64,000 nt of DNA from Pseudonocardia endophytica (lineage in GTDB: Bacteria > Actinomycetota > Actinomycetes > Mycobacteriales > Pseudonocardiaceae), in assembly GCF_004339565.1 (NCBI RefSeq), contig NZ_SMFZ01000001.1, positions 2,790,001 to 2,854,000 on the forward strand, given 5' to 3'. The translations under genes were made by a program, and so were the position numbers. Below the pieces are notes generated by a model. That model did not search any database, had not been told where the DNA came from, and was given only the letters and a program-made list of their open reading frames with translations. This document shows positions 8,595 through 17,457 of the stretch, one piece after another. How positions within the stretch are numbered: position 1 is the stretch's first letter; each line of letters opens with the position of its first letter.

Positions 8595-9370
8595 GGGCCC
8601 GTCCGAACTGTGCGCTTCTCGATGTGTTTGGCGGTGACCTGCTCGCTCGTCAGCTCGACAACGCGGTGCACGAAGATGCCGGGCAGGTGCACGTCGTCGG
8701 GGTCGATATCGCCGGGTTCGACGAGTTCCTCCACTTCGGCGATGGTGGTGCGTCCGGCCATCGCCGCGAGCGGGTTGAAGTTGCGCGCCGAGCGGTGGAA
8801 CACCAGGTTTCCGTGCCGGTCGCCCTTGGCCGCGCGGACCAGCCCGAAGTCGCACACGAGGGAGAGTTCGAGGACGAAGGGGACGCGTTGTCCGTCGACC
8901 TCGAACTCCCGCACTTCCTTCGGCGACGATGAGACCGCCACCGACCCGTCGGGGTGGTAGCGCCACGGCATCGCGCCCTCCGCGACCCAGGTGCCGACCC
9001 CGGCCGGCGTGTAGAACGCCGGTATCCCCGCGCCGGCCGCGCGCAGCCGTTCCGCGAGAGTGCCTTGCGGGGTCAGCTCGACCTCGAGCTCACCGGCGAG
9101 GTACTGGCGGCCGAACTCCTTGTTCTCCCCGATGTAGGAGGCCACGACCCGAGCGATGCGTCCCTGCTCGAGCAGGACGCCCAGGCCCCATCCATCGGTG
9201 CCGCAGTTGTTCGAGGCCACCTGCAAGGCGGTTGCCGACCGGTGCGCCAGCGCGTCGATCAGTGCGATCGGGACCCCCGCGAGACCGAAACCTCCGACCA
9301 CCAACGAGGCCCCGTCGCGGATGTCCGCGACGGCCTCATCGGCCGACGGGACTGTCTTGTCGAGGCTCAC
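8591..9370 (-). CDS. pcaI: 3-oxoacid (3-oxoadipate) CoA-transferase subunit A
   Basis: A 259-residue alpha subunit. The N-terminal glycine-rich segment [18 protein letters not shown] binds CoA, followed by [11 protein letters not shown] and the [20 protein letters not shown] stretch diagnostic of the family. GTG 9370 is taken as start because homologous sequence begins there; the longer upstream frame is antisense to the ferredoxin gene. It is 32 bases downstream of the ferredoxin and coupled to subunit B, so it is the penultimate gene of a six-gene P450 operon. It would give 3-oxoadipyl-CoA for a thiolase encoded elsewhere. Confidence 0.88.
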   Translation of the reverse strand: MSLDKTVPSADEAVADIRDGASLVVGGFGLAGVPIALIDALAHRSATALQVASNNCGTDGWGLGVLLEQGRIARVVASYIGENKEFGRQYLAGELEVELTPQGTLAERLRAAGAGIPAFYTPAGVGTWVAEGAMPWRYHPDGSVAVSSSPKEVREFEVDGQRVPFVLELSLVCDFGLVRAAKGDRHGNLVFHRSARNFNPLAAMAGRTTIAEVEELVEPGDIDPDDVHLPGIFVHRVVELTSEQVTAKHIEKRTVRTGP

Positions 9371-9402
9371 GTCGGTCGTCCGTTCACCGCGCAGTGGTGC
9401 AT

Positions 9403-9735
9403 TCAGCTGCCGTACGTGCTGACGAACGGCGTGTCGACGGCGATGGTGCCGATCTTCATCGCTCCGCCTGGATTGCCGAGGGGTTCGGCTCGACCGGGCA
9501 GCGGCTCCCGGAAGTAGTCCGCGTTGTCGACCGCGAAGACGTCCGACCTTCCCACCGTGCTGGAGTTGCGGATCGCGTCCATCGGGCAGGCCATCTCGCA
9601 GGCACCGCAGTCGATGCACTCGACCGGGTTGATGTACATCTTGCGGTCGCCCTCGTAGATGCAGTCGACCGGACATTCCTCGACGCAGGCCCGGTCCTTC
9701 ACGTCGATACATTCACTGGAGATGAAGTAGGTCAT
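9403..9735 (-). CDS. 7Fe ferredoxin ([3Fe-4S][4Fe-4S])
   Basis: A 110-residue FdxA-type ferredoxin. The first cluster is bound by C-x7-C-x3-CP (residues 9-22, CIDVKDRACVEECP) and the second by CIDCGACEMACP near residues 39-50; the extended tail is normal for actinobacterial 7Fe ferredoxins (105-115 residues). The Shine-Dalgarno AAAGGAGAA stands directly upstream of ATG 9735. Placed between the reductase and CoA-transferase genes of the P450 operon, it is the probable electron carrier to the P450. An odd point: EthABCD-type systems normally use a 2Fe-2S ferredoxin. Confidence 0.93.
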   Translation of the reverse strand: MTYFISSECIDVKDRACVEECPVDCIYEGDRKMYINPVECIDCGACEMACPMDAIRNSSTVGRSDVFAVDNADYFREPLPGRAEPLGNPGGAMKIGTIAVDTPFVSTYGS

Positions 9736-9751
9736 TTCGTTTCTCCTTTCG

Positions 9752-10792
9752 CTATGCCGTGGACGACGCGGCTACTGCCGCTGGCTGCTGCGCGCTGTCG
9801 GTGCTGTGACCGGGGGCGAGAGAGAGCTGCGGGTCGAGGTACGTCGCCGCGTTGTTGACGGCGAGCGCGGATTCGCCGAAGCCGACCGAGATCAGTCGGA
9901 CCTTTCCGCCATAGTCGGTGATGTCACCGGCGGCATAGATACCGGGCTGACAGGTCCGCATCGCCGTGTCGACCACGATCCTGCGGTCGACGATCTGGAT
10001 TCCCCACGACTCGAGTGGGCCGAGATCCGCTGTGAAACCGAGCGCAACGATCAGCGAGTTCGCCGCCAGAGTGGTGCGCTCACCGGAACTGTGTGCGATG
10101 ACCACCCGCTGCAGATGGTCATCGCCGTCGGCGTCGGTGACCTGGGCGTCGGTGATGATGGTGCATGTGCCCTGCCGAAGTTCACCGACGCTCGACTCGT
10201 GAGCACGGAACTTGGCACGGCGATGGACGAGGGTGACCGATGCGGCGATCGGCTGCAGGGCGAGCGCCCAGTCGACTGCACTGTCGCCCCCGCCGACGAT
10301 GACGACATCGCGTCCGGCGTGCTCGGCGAGGTGGCGGACGTGGTATGTCAGCCCACTGCCTTCCCAGGCTGCCGCGGCCGGCAACGGACGGGGGGTGAAC
10401 CTCCCGATCCCGCCGGTCACGACGATCGCTCCGCAGTTGACGCGACGTCCGTGGTCCGTGCCGACCAGCCACCTCGACGGTCCACCGTCGCTCGACGGCA
10501 CGATGGGAGCAGCGGTGGTCGCCTGCTCCCCCAGGATGTAGGTGGGTCCGAAGGCGTCGGCCTGACTGATCAGGTTCTCGACCAGGTCACGGCCGCGCAC
10601 GGCGGGCAGCGCCGCGACGTCGTAGATCAGTTTCTCGGGGTAGAGCGCCGCGACCTGTCCGCCCGGTTCGGGCAGGTTGTCGATCACGGCGACGCGCAGA
10701 CCGCGGAAGCCGCCGCAGTAGGCGGCGTACAGCCCGGCCGGCCCGGCCCCGACGATCAGGAGGTCCACCTCGATATCGACGTGCGTGCTCAC
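9752..10792 (-). CDS. thioredoxin-reductase-like ferredoxin-NADP+ reductase
   Basis: A 346-residue FAD enzyme passing electrons from NAD(P)H to ferredoxin. The FAD-binding GAGPAGLYAAYCGGFRGL is near residues 14-31, the NAD(P)-binding GGGDSAVDWAL is mid-protein, and the closing FAD motif GIYAAGDITDYGGK lies near residue 300. The CxxC redox pair of true thioredoxin reductases is absent, which assigns it to the YumC/TrxR-like FNR group. GTG 10792 overlaps the EthD stop. The last 30 residues (Ala/Ser/Gln rich) are a non-conserved tail. It is the likely reductase for the adjacent ferredoxin/P450. Confidence 0.9.
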   Translation of the reverse strand: MSTHVDIEVDLLIVGAGPAGLYAAYCGGFRGLRVAVIDNLPEPGGQVAALYPEKLIYDVAALPAVRGRDLVENLISQADAFGPTYILGEQATTAAPIVPSSDGGPSRWLVGTDHGRRVNCGAIVVTGGIGRFTPRPLPAAAAWEGSGLTYHVRHLAEHAGRDVVIVGGGDSAVDWALALQPIAASVTLVHRRAKFRAHESSVGELRQGTCTIITDAQVTDADGDDHLQRVVIAHSSGERTTLAANSLIVALGFTADLGPLESWGIQIVDRRIVVDTAMRTCQPGIYAAGDITDYGGKVRLISVGFGESALAVNNAATYLDPQLSLAPGHSTDSAQQPAAVAASSTA

Positions 10793-11097
10793 CGGTGCCG
10801 AGCCACCTGGTAGGTCAGGAGCTCCACACCGGCCCCCGCGAAGTTGGCGAGATCGGCGGCGGCCTTCTGGCCCTCCGGGGATCCCAGCGCCGCCTGTAGC
10901 GCTCCTTCGTCGTCGAACTCGGCCTCGAACACGCAGCCGTACGTCGTGTCGCCCTGGATCGCCGCGACGTCGAAGGAGTAGCTGATGTTCCGGATGCCGG
11001 GCAGCGCCTCGACGAGAGGGACATGCACGGTCGTGTAGTGCTCCCGGAATGCGGTGGCGTCCTCGGGACGCGAGTACAGCGCCAGGAATCTCTGCAT
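10789..11097 (-). CDS. EthD-family protein
   Basis: A 102-residue dimeric alpha+beta barrel protein with the EthD pattern: RFLALYSRPEDATAFREHY, then HVPLVEALPGIR and later YGCVFEAEFDDEGALQAAL. EthD of Rhodococcus ruber is required, for reasons not fully known, for the EthABC cytochrome P450 system that attacks fuel ethers. Here too it sits between P450 (40 bases upstream) and reductase (4-base overlap), so a role in the P450 step is a fair inference. A role in handling a reactive product is an alternative. Confidence 0.88.
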   Translation of the reverse strand: MQRFLALYSRPEDATAFREHYTTVHVPLVEALPGIRNISYSFDVAAIQGDTTYGCVFEAEFDDEGALQAALGSPEGQKAAADLANFAGAGVELLTYQVARHR

Positions 11098-11136
11098 GGG
11101 TGTTCGTCCTTGCTGCGGTAGAGGGTCGGGGTTCGG

Positions 11137-12459
11137 TCAGCTGGGCCGGTCGGCCTCGATCGGGTTCGCCGATGGGTCCCACTCGACCCGCAGGTGCTCC
11201 GGTCCGCGGAACGAGGTGTTCGGCGAGTAGGCGAAGTCCTGCCCGGCCACGAGACGCATGTGGGGCAGGCGCCGGCTCAGCTCCTCCAGGAAGATCTGCA
11301 TCTCGATACGCGCCAGGGCCGCGCCGAGGCACAGATGCCGGCCGAGGCCGAAGGCGAAGTGCTTCTTGGCGTTGGAACGGGTGATGTCGAACTTCTCCGC
11401 GTCCGGGAACACGGACTCGTCGTGGTTCGCGGAGCCGGTCACCGCGAGGACCTTCGAGCCAGCCGGAAGCTCCACACCCCCGACGACGACGTCCTTGACG
11501 ACCTCACGCCGCCAGGCGATGACCGACGAGCTGTAGCGCAGGATCTCCTCGACCGCGTTCGGCGCCAGCGACGGGTCGGCGCACAGCGCGTCCCACTGGT
11601 CCCGGTTCTCCATGAGGGCCCGAAGGCCGTTGGCGGTGGCGTTGGTCGTCGTCTCGTGGCCCGCGAACAGGAAGTTCATCATGGTCGTGACGAGGTAGTT
11701 CTCGTCGAACAGCTCCTCGTTGCCGGGAGTCCGCCACGCCCTGATCAGCTCGCTGATGTAGTCGTCGGTCGGCTCCTCCAGGCGCCGCTGGACGTGCTCT
11801 TTGGCATAGGTCCAGTACTGGCCCATGCCGGCTGCGAGCTGGGTCTGCTCTTCCTCGCTCGGGTAGCCCCACGTGAACAGCGCGAGCCGGCCGGAGTACT
11901 CCTTCGCGCGCTCGACGTCCTCGTCGGGAACGCCCATCAGCGCGAACGCCACGAGTGCGGGGATCTCCCAGGCGAAGTCCGTGACGAGGTCGGCCTGGCC
12001 GCGCTGGACGAAGCCGTCGATGTACCGGTTGGCGAACTCGCGGATCCGGGGGCGTACCTGCTCGATGCGGGCCGGGCTGACCAGCGCGTCGCGAATGTGC
12101 TTGCGGCGGTCGGTGTGCAGCGGCGGGTCCTCGTTGACGAGGCTCGGACCCATCACCATCTGCGCCTTGACCAGCTCGTCGATCGCCGCCGCGCACAGTT
12201 CCTTGAGCGGGGTGATGGAGATGGAGGCCGAGAAGGAGTCGGTGTCCATGAAGATCTGGCGGACGTCGTCGTACCGGCTCACGATCCAGTAGTCGAGCGA
12301 CGGGCTGTAGAAGACGGGCTCGTCCTGACGGGCCTCCTGCCACAGGCTGTACGGATCCTGCAGGTAGGGGTCGTTGAAGGGGTCGAACTTCTCGGCGAGG
12401 TGGCTCACCGGGCAGCGGGCGGCGTCCGTCCTGGGCTCTTCGCTCAGCGATGACGACAT
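11137..12459 (-). CDS. cytochrome P450
   Basis: A 440-residue soluble bacterial P450. The I-helix FAGHETTTNA provides the oxygen-activating Thr, the ExxR motif is EEILRYS, and the haem loop FGLGRHLCLG puts the thiolate Cys near residue 377. ATG 12459 follows a perfect GAGGAGAAGC Shine-Dalgarno. It leads a six-gene operon (P450, EthD, reductase, ferredoxin, CoA-transferase A and B). In this setting it probably oxidises or O-dealkylates an aromatic or ether compound to give a phenol for the hydroxyquinol pathway; this is inference and the CYP family cannot be named by eye. Confidence 0.95.
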   Translation of the reverse strand: MSSSLSEEPRTDAARCPVSHLAEKFDPFNDPYLQDPYSLWQEARQDEPVFYSPSLDYWIVSRYDDVRQIFMDTDSFSASISITPLKELCAAAIDELVKAQMVMGPSLVNEDPPLHTDRRKHIRDALVSPARIEQVRPRIREFANRYIDGFVQRGQADLVTDFAWEIPALVAFALMGVPDEDVERAKEYSGRLALFTWGYPSEEEQTQLAAGMGQYWTYAKEHVQRRLEEPTDDYISELIRAWRTPGNEELFDENYLVTTMMNFLFAGHETTTNATANGLRALMENRDQWDALCADPSLAPNAVEEILRYSSSVIAWRREVVKDVVVGGVELPAGSKVLAVTGSANHDESVFPDAEKFDITRSNAKKHFAFGLGRHLCLGAALARIEMQIFLEELSRRLPHMRLVAGQDFAYSPNTSFRGPEHLRVEWDPSANPIEADRPS

Positions 12460-12655
12460 TGCTTCTCCTCGATCGAACGGGACAACAGCGGCCAGTCGGG
12501 CGGGGTGTCCGAGGCCGATCGGTCGCGCTTGGTTTTGCTCCGACGGCCTGTCGTGCGGATCTGTCCTGCTCCTGTGATCCGGGTCATGGACGAGGGCAAG
12601 ATAGGGAGGCGGCCCGCCGGCACGGGAGTCACATCGCGTCCGGCGTAGCCGAGTT

Positions 12656-12725
12656 GCGAACCCCGGGACGCGCGATGGGTGCTCATCAGCCGTATTGCGA
12701 AGCGGGCGATCCGAAGGGCGAACCT
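12656..12725 (+). promoter_or_regulatory. candidate AraC-type operator, P450/AraC intergenic region
   Basis: The 381-base divergent spacer between P450 (start 12459) and the AraC gene (start 12841) carries GCGAAC-type cores at 12656, 12697 (GCGAAG) and 12718, on one strand and 41 and 21 bases apart, i.e. near whole helical turns as AraC proteins like. The last core lies in ATCCGAAGGGCGAACCT (12709-12725), which recurs in two other divergent promoters of the island (16170, 18703). Confidence 0.5.
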
Positions 12726-12840
12726 CCCTGCGGATATCCCGCATGATCGGCGCCGCGGGCGTTGAAGTTTCCGGCCACCGACAAGACGATTGCTGCTCAC
12801 CCCGCTGTCACCCGTGATGCGCGCAAGGGAGCGCCCCGTC

Positions 12841-13893
12841 ATGGCAGAGCACGTTCCGTCGTCGGCGCTGCGACCACCACAGTCAGCGCTCGCCTCAGCC
12901 AGTACGAGCGGCTCCGAGCACGTTCTCGCGAACCGCGAGATCTGCCGGTCCAGCTCGTTGGAGGTCATCAGGGACAATCTCGGCGCGTACTACTACCCGG
13001 CTCGCGTGGAGACGCTGAGCCGGGCCGCCGACCTGAGCACGTCACTGCTCAGCGCCGTCCGGCTGAACTACACGACGCTCGGCTTTCTACGGTTCGGATC
13101 CGAGACGATGGTGGATCCGGGCGCCCTCGGCGCCTACCACGTCAACGTTCCGGTGTCGGGGCGAATCGCCTCCGAGTGCGGTGACAGACAGGTGGTGGCC
13201 GTCCCGGGGACGGGCGCCGTGTTCACGCCGCGCGACCACACGGTGCTGCCGTGGTGGAGCGACGACTCCGCCCAGATTTGCATCAAGATCTCGAAGGCGG
13301 CCGTCGAGACCGAACTCGAGGCGTTGCTGGGCCACCCCGTCGCCGGTGACGTCCGCTTCGATCTCGGCGTGGACCTCACCACTCCGACGGCGGCGAGCTG
13401 GCTGGGCGTCGTCCGGCTCCTCATCGACGAGGTCGACCGGCCCGGAGGTCTTCTGGAGCGGTCAGCGACCCATCGGGAGCACCTGGAGAAGCTGCTCATC
13501 AACGGGCTGCTGCACCTGCAGAACCACGACTATCTCGACGCACTCCTGAGCCCCGAACCACCGGCACGGCCGCGCACGGTCAAACGCGTCATCGACCTCA
13601 TCGAGACGAATCCGGAGGCGAACTACACGATCTCGGACCTCGCTCGTCATGCCGGAGTCGGTGCACGGAGACTGCAGATCTCGTTCCAGGAGGCCCTCAA
13701 CACCTCGCCGACCGGATACCTGCGCAAGGTCAAACTCGAGCACGCACGACAGGATCTTCTGACCGGTGACGAGTCGGTGATGACGGTCGCGTACCGCTGG
13801 GGCTTCAACCACGCCGGACGCTTCTCGACCTACTACCGGCAGACCTACGGGGAATCACCGTCGGACACCGCCCGCCGTAGTCGCGGTTTCTAA
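12841..13893 (+). CDS. AraC-family transcriptional regulator (island paralogue 1)
   Basis: A 350-residue regulator. Residues about 30-220 form an AraC-binding-like sensor (AYYYPARVETL, DPGALGAYHVNVPVSG, GAVFTPRDHTVLPW); the last 100 residues hold two helix-turn-helix units (YTISDLARHAGVGARRLQ and VAYRWGFNHAGRFSTYYRQ). It is closely similar along its length to the regulator at 16411, indicating a duplication inside the island. ATG 12841 is chosen; ATG 12817 or an earlier TTG/CTG-like start would add a non-conserved head. It is divergent from the P450 operon and likely activates it when a phenolic inducer is present. Confidence 0.9.
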   Translation: MAEHVPSSALRPPQSALASASTSGSEHVLANREICRSSSLEVIRDNLGAYYYPARVETLSRAADLSTSLLSAVRLNYTTLGFLRFGSETMVDPGALGAYHVNVPVSGRIASECGDRQVVAVPGTGAVFTPRDHTVLPWWSDDSAQICIKISKAAVETELEALLGHPVAGDVRFDLGVDLTTPTAASWLGVVRLLIDEVDRPGGLLERSATHREHLEKLLINGLLHLQNHDYLDALLSPEPPARPRTVKRVIDLIETNPEANYTISDLARHAGVGARRLQISFQEALNTSPTGYLRKVKLEHARQDLLTGDESVMTVAYRWGFNHAGRFSTYYRQTYGESPSDTARRSRGF

Positions 13894-14465
13894 GCGGACT
13901 CGGCTCGTCGGTGGCGAAACGCCGTCAGCGATCCTTCGTCCACCCACGCCGGCAGGCGATGCGGCAGGCGCAGACGGGTGCTGTGGTCACGGAACCGGAT
14001 GGTTGCCACCTCTGAGTCGACGTGCACACGAACGGCCTCGAGATTGTGCGGTTCACCCGGGTCACTTCCGATCGCCGACGCGACGAACGCGCGCATCGGG
14101 GCCGAGTGTGTCGCGAGCCGCTCGACAACGGCATCAGCCGCGTCCATCACGGTGCCGTCCACGGACACGCGAAGGTTGTCGAACCACGTCTCCGGCTGCA
14201 ACGCACCGACGTCGATGCCGCCGGTCTCGCCTACTGCGTCGAGGAGGGAGCTACGGAGCGCTGCGGCGGTCGCGGTCGCCCGGGCGGTCCGGGCGTGCAA
14301 CATCCGCACCGTCGTGCCCGGAGCGAGCTCCGACGCCAGTGACACACCACGGTCTCTGGCCTGGCTCTCGCCACGCTCGGTCAGACCGTGATCGCCGTCG
14401 TATCCGACGGTCTCCCCGTGCCGGAGCAGGATGACCTCGTACCCGGCGATTCCGTTGTGGCTCAC
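13890..14465 (-). CDS. histidine phosphatase-family protein
   Basis: A 191-residue protein of the phosphoglycerate-mutase/histidine-phosphatase fold. The signature LLRHGET with the phospho-accepting His lies near residue 15, followed by LTERGESQARDRG and the second-site region (HARTARATATAAAL). GTG 14465 overlaps the stop of the YCII gene; its own stop shares 4 bases with the convergent AraC gene. Its place in a catabolic island is unexplained; it may be a housekeeping-type hydrolase picked up as cargo. Confidence 0.8.
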   Translation of the reverse strand: MSHNGIAGYEVILLRHGETVGYDGDHGLTERGESQARDRGVSLASELAPGTTVRMLHARTARATATAAALRSSLLDAVGETGGIDVGALQPETWFDNLRVSVDGTVMDAADAVVERLATHSAPMRAFVASAIGSDPGEPHNLEAVRVHVDSEVATIRFRDHSTRLRLPHRLPAWVDEGSLTAFRHRRAESA

Positions 14466-14758
14466 GACGTCGCCAATGTCGCCGAGAGCTCGCCCAGCGA
14501 CGGCAACCACTGTCGTACGTGGACATTCGACACGAGGCCGTGGGTACGAAACGGGTCGTCCTCGGTCAGCGCGAGCGCCTTCTCCTTCGAGGTGGCCCTG
14601 AGCAGCAGGAGAGCGCCTGCGTCCTCGTCGGGCCCGAACGGGCCGGAGCACAGATTGACCTCGCCGAGCCTTTCGAGGAACGCCCGGTGGCTCGGTCGTA
14701 TCTCTTCTCTGCGCTCGTGCTCGTCGGTGTAGCTGTAGACGACGGCGAAGACCGACAC
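14462..14758 (-). CDS. YCII-family protein (possible hydroxyquinol-pathway accessory)
   Basis: A 98-residue YCII-fold protein (FAVVYSYTDEHERREEIRP, then FERL-like FLERLGEVNLCSGPFGPDED and ALLLLRATSKEKALAL). GTG 14758 is preferred over GTG 14773 because GGGGAG stands at Shine-Dalgarno distance before it. YCII proteins include TftG, which dehydrochlorinates 5-chlorohydroxyquinol in 2,4,5-T degradation, so a role in processing a hydroxyquinol or quinone is plausible here. It sits downstream of the monooxygenase gene but past a strong hairpin, and is coupled to the phosphatase gene. Confidence 0.8.
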   Translation of the reverse strand: MSVFAVVYSYTDEHERREEIRPSHRAFLERLGEVNLCSGPFGPDEDAGALLLLRATSKEKALALTEDDPFRTHGLVSNVHVRQWLPSLGELSATLATS

Positions 14759-14807
14759 CTCTCCACTCCCCACTGGTCAGCTGATCTGGTCGGATCGGCC
14801 GCCCCAT

Positions 14808-14846
14808 CACGGTGGCCGCCGCACGCAAGGTGCGGCGGCCACCGTG
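14808..14846 (-). terminator. hairpin terminator after the flavin monooxygenase gene
   Basis: A perfect 17-bp stem (14808-14824 with 14830-14846, CACGGTGGCCGCCGCAC) around a 5-base loop, 37 bases past the stop of the gene ending at 14884. There is no T-tract, as is common in actinomycetes. Confidence 0.75.
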
Positions 14847-14883
14847 GCTCGGGCGTCCCCCGTATCCGAAGTGACTGCGCCTG

Positions 14884-16086
14884 TCAGACGTCGATGGTGA
14901 GTGGCTCGTCGGCGCCGAGCAGGAGCCGTCCGTACGCCTCCTTACCGAGTTCCGGCATGACCAGCGCGTGCCGGCCGGCGATCTCGGAGTCGCGCCAGAC
15001 CATGCTCAGCACGTTGGCGTCGGCGAACGACGACGCTCCGTTCGCCGTCATCAGCTTGTCCACGCCCTCCTTGACCAGCTGACCGATCATGCCCGTGTCC
15101 ATGCGGACGCGTGCCCTGGTCAGCCTGTCGAGCTGCACGCCGCGGGCGGCGGCGTCGTCGACATCCGCACACGCCCTCTGCAGGAGCATCTCGGCCTGGT
15201 CGAACAGGCTGGACGCCTCCGCGACACCCACCTGGTGAGTCGGGGAATTGCGTGCGTTCGTGTAGCAGGTGTACGCGACGTTCTTCGGCGGGAGCTTCGA
15301 CAGCGTGCGTTCCATCGCGTGCCGTGCGAGACCGATCTGCGCGCCGACCAGGATGACTGCCGCGACGGGGATGAACGCCATGTTCGCGTTCTGCTCGTCG
15401 GGCTTGTGCGAGGTCCGGAAGGCACCCTCGACCATGTCCGCGAACCGCTGGATGCGGTGGTCCGGCACGAAGTGGTCCTCGACGACGATCGTGTCGCTGC
15501 CGGATCCCTTCATGCCGGCGACGAACCAGGTCGGCTCGATCGTCCAGGCGCTCGCCGGGATCAGCGCGAGCGCGCGGGGGTCGTCACCCTCGACCCCGAT
15601 GCCCAGAGTTGCCCAGGTGGCGGCGAACGAGCCCGAGGAGTACGCCCACCGGCCGCTGACGAGGTAGCCCCCCTCGACGCGCTCGGACTTCAGCGGGGGC
15701 GAGAAGATGCCGCAGGCCTTGGTGTTCGGGGTCGAGAACATCTCCTCCTGGGCCTCGTCGGAGAACGTGGTGGAGAACCAGGTGCACACGTTGAGCAGCG
15801 CCACGGCCCACGCCGTGGAGCCGTCACCCCGTCCCACCTCGGCGACGCACTCCATCATCGTGCGGAGGTTGGTCTCCAGGCCGCCGAGCCGGCGCGGAAC
15901 GAGGAGCTTGAACAGCCCGGCTTCCTCGAGTGCGTCCACGACCTCCGGGACCACACGTCGCTCCTCCGACGACTTCACGGCGTGCTCGCGGATCAGCGGC
16001 ACCAACGCGGTGGCGCGAGCGATCACGTCGTGGTCGGGCGCTGTTCCTGCCCCGGTCGCCTGTGGCCGGTCAAGGATGTCGGTCAT
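14884..16086 (-). CDS. FADH2-dependent aromatic monooxygenase, oxygenase component (acyl-CoA-dehydrogenase fold)
   Basis: A 400-residue group D flavin monooxygenase of the HsaA/GraD/TftD-like type, which hydroxylates phenols using reduced flavin supplied by a separate reductase. The N-terminal helical domain (VVPEVVDALEEAGLFKLLVPRRLGG), the GDGSTAWAVALLN segment, the beta-domain with SGRWAYSSGS and WFVAGMKGSGSD, and the C-terminal four-helix part all match. GraD of Rhizobium MTP-10005, the resorcinol hydroxylase, has the same fold and size. The partner reductase is probably at 18855. With hydroxyquinol dioxygenase and maleylacetate reductase nearby, resorcinol or hydroquinone to hydroxyquinol is the likely reaction. 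Divergent from the AraC gene at 16411. Confidence 0.88.
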   Translation of the reverse strand: MTDILDRPQATGAGTAPDHDVIARATALVPLIREHAVKSSEERRVVPEVVDALEEAGLFKLLVPRRLGGLETNLRTMMECVAEVGRGDGSTAWAVALLNVCTWFSTTFSDEAQEEMFSTPNTKACGIFSPPLKSERVEGGYLVSGRWAYSSGSFAATWATLGIGVEGDDPRALALIPASAWTIEPTWFVAGMKGSGSDTIVVEDHFVPDHRIQRFADMVEGAFRTSHKPDEQNANMAFIPVAAVILVGAQIGLARHAMERTLSKLPPKNVAYTCYTNARNSPTHQVGVAEASSLFDQAEMLLQRACADVDDAAARGVQLDRLTRARVRMDTGMIGQLVKEGVDKLMTANGASSFADANVLSMVWRDSEIAGRHALVMPELGKEAYGRLLLGADEPLTIDV

Positions 16087-16169
16087 GGCCTGTCCTCCGT
16101 TCGATCCTGAATGTGGCCGAGACGCTAGGCGGAGCGTGAGAAGTGACCAGCCGCTTCACGCCAGGCACA

Positions 16170-16186
16170 GTCCGGATGGCGAACCG
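16170..16186 (+). promoter_or_regulatory. shared island promoter motif, copy 2
   Basis: GTCCGGATGGCGAACCG lies 84 bases upstream of the monooxygenase start (16086) in the 324-base divergent spacer with the AraC gene at 16411. It matches the motifs at 12709 and 18703; another GCGAAC core is at 16249-16254, 70 bases away. Probably an AraC-paralogue binding site. Confidence 0.5.
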
Positions 16187-16410
16187 ACATACGAAAACCT
16201 CCGGGCGACGGGCAGGGAATAGTCGTGCGCGGCCTGGTCACCCGGCCTGCGAACAGTGATCGCCCTGCGGAGATCCGCTCGGTGCCGATCGACCACCGGT
16301 GCCGTTGACACCGGCTGCCGGCCCGCTTAGCTTCAGGGCCGATGACCCCGAGGAGGTCACGCCCACGGTGGCGGTGATGCCACCACTGCTTGTCCGGGAG
16401 ACGGTCTCGT

Positions 16411-17439
16411 ATGGAGCGGTCGACGGCCGACATCGAGCCGCTAGGGCCGGACGGGTCGCGAACTCCCGGGGTGCTGACCAGCTACGAGTTGTGCCGTGGT
16501 GCGCGGTTCGATGCCTTCCGCGACAGTCTGAACGGGGTCTTCTACCCCGCTCGCGTGGAGCCGACCGGGCCTGACAGTGCCGTTCCCGAATCGTGGCTGA
16601 GTGCGACCAGCCTCACCCACCTGACCCTGGGATTCGTCCGTTTCGGCACCGAGACGGCGCTCGACCCCGGCGCCCTGGGCGCGTACCACGTCAACGTGGC
16701 GATGTCGGGGAGCGTGGAGTCGCGGTGCGGCAGTCAGCACGTCGTCGCCAGACCCGGTACGGCGGCCGTGTTCACACCGCATGAGCACACCCTGCTCCCA
16801 CGTTGGGGTGCCGACGCCGGCCAGCTCTGCATAAAGATCAACCGTCGCTCGCTCGAGAGCGAGCTGGAGAACCTGGTCGGCCGACCGATCTCCTCGTGGG
16901 TGCGCTTCTCCCTCGGATTCGACCTCACCAGCCCGGCCGGGAAGAGCTGGCTCGCGGTGGTGCGGCTACTGCTGTCCGAACTGGACACTCCGCACAGCCT
17001 GGTTCGCCGGTCCGTGGCGCATCGGGAGCAGATCGAACGAATGGTCGTCAGCTCGCTACTGCTCGCACAGCCCAGCGACTACTTCGACGCACTCCACACC
17101 GACGGTCCGCCGGCGCGGTCGCGGACGGTCAAACGCGTCGTCGACGCCATCGACGCGGCCCCCGAGAAGCCGTGGGACCTCTCTGACATGGCGCGGGTCG
17201 CCGGCGTGAGTGGACGCCGGCTTCAACAGGGCTTTCGGGAACAGATGGAGATGTCACCGACGACCTACCTGCGAACCGTGCGGCTCGAGCGGGTACGTGC
17301 CGACCTCGTGGCGGGTACCGGGTCGGTCACGGATGTCGCACTGCGGTGGGGATTCACCCACCTCAGCAGGTTCTCGGCCGCCTACCGTGATCGGTTCGGG
17401 GAAGCACCTTCGGACACGCTACGGACTCTCCGGAGCTGA
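16411..17439 (+). CDS. AraC-family transcriptional regulator (island paralogue 2)
   Basis: A 342-residue regulator with the same architecture as the one at 12841: sensor domain (FYPARVEP, DPGALGAYHVNVAMSG, AVFTPHEHTLLPRW) and C-terminal double helix-turn-helix (WDLSDMARVAGVSGRRLQ and VALRWGFTHLSRFSAAYRD). ATG 16411, seven codons inside a possible TTG 16390 start, follows GGGAGA at a suitable distance. It is divergent from the monooxygenase gene and convergent with the dioxygenase gene. The two paralogues may sense different pathway compounds. Confidence 0.9.
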   Translation: MERSTADIEPLGPDGSRTPGVLTSYELCRGARFDAFRDSLNGVFYPARVEPTGPDSAVPESWLSATSLTHLTLGFVRFGTETALDPGALGAYHVNVAMSGSVESRCGSQHVVARPGTAAVFTPHEHTLLPRWGADAGQLCIKINRRSLESELENLVGRPISSWVRFSLGFDLTSPAGKSWLAVVRLLLSELDTPHSLVRRSVAHREQIERMVVSSLLLAQPSDYFDALHTDGPPARSRTVKRVVDAIDAAPEKPWDLSDMARVAGVSGRRLQQGFREQMEMSPTTYLRTVRLERVRADLVAGTGSVTDVALRWGFTHLSRFSAAYRDRFGEAPSDTLRTLRS

Positions 17440-17457
17440 GATCCGACGGCTCCTCGG

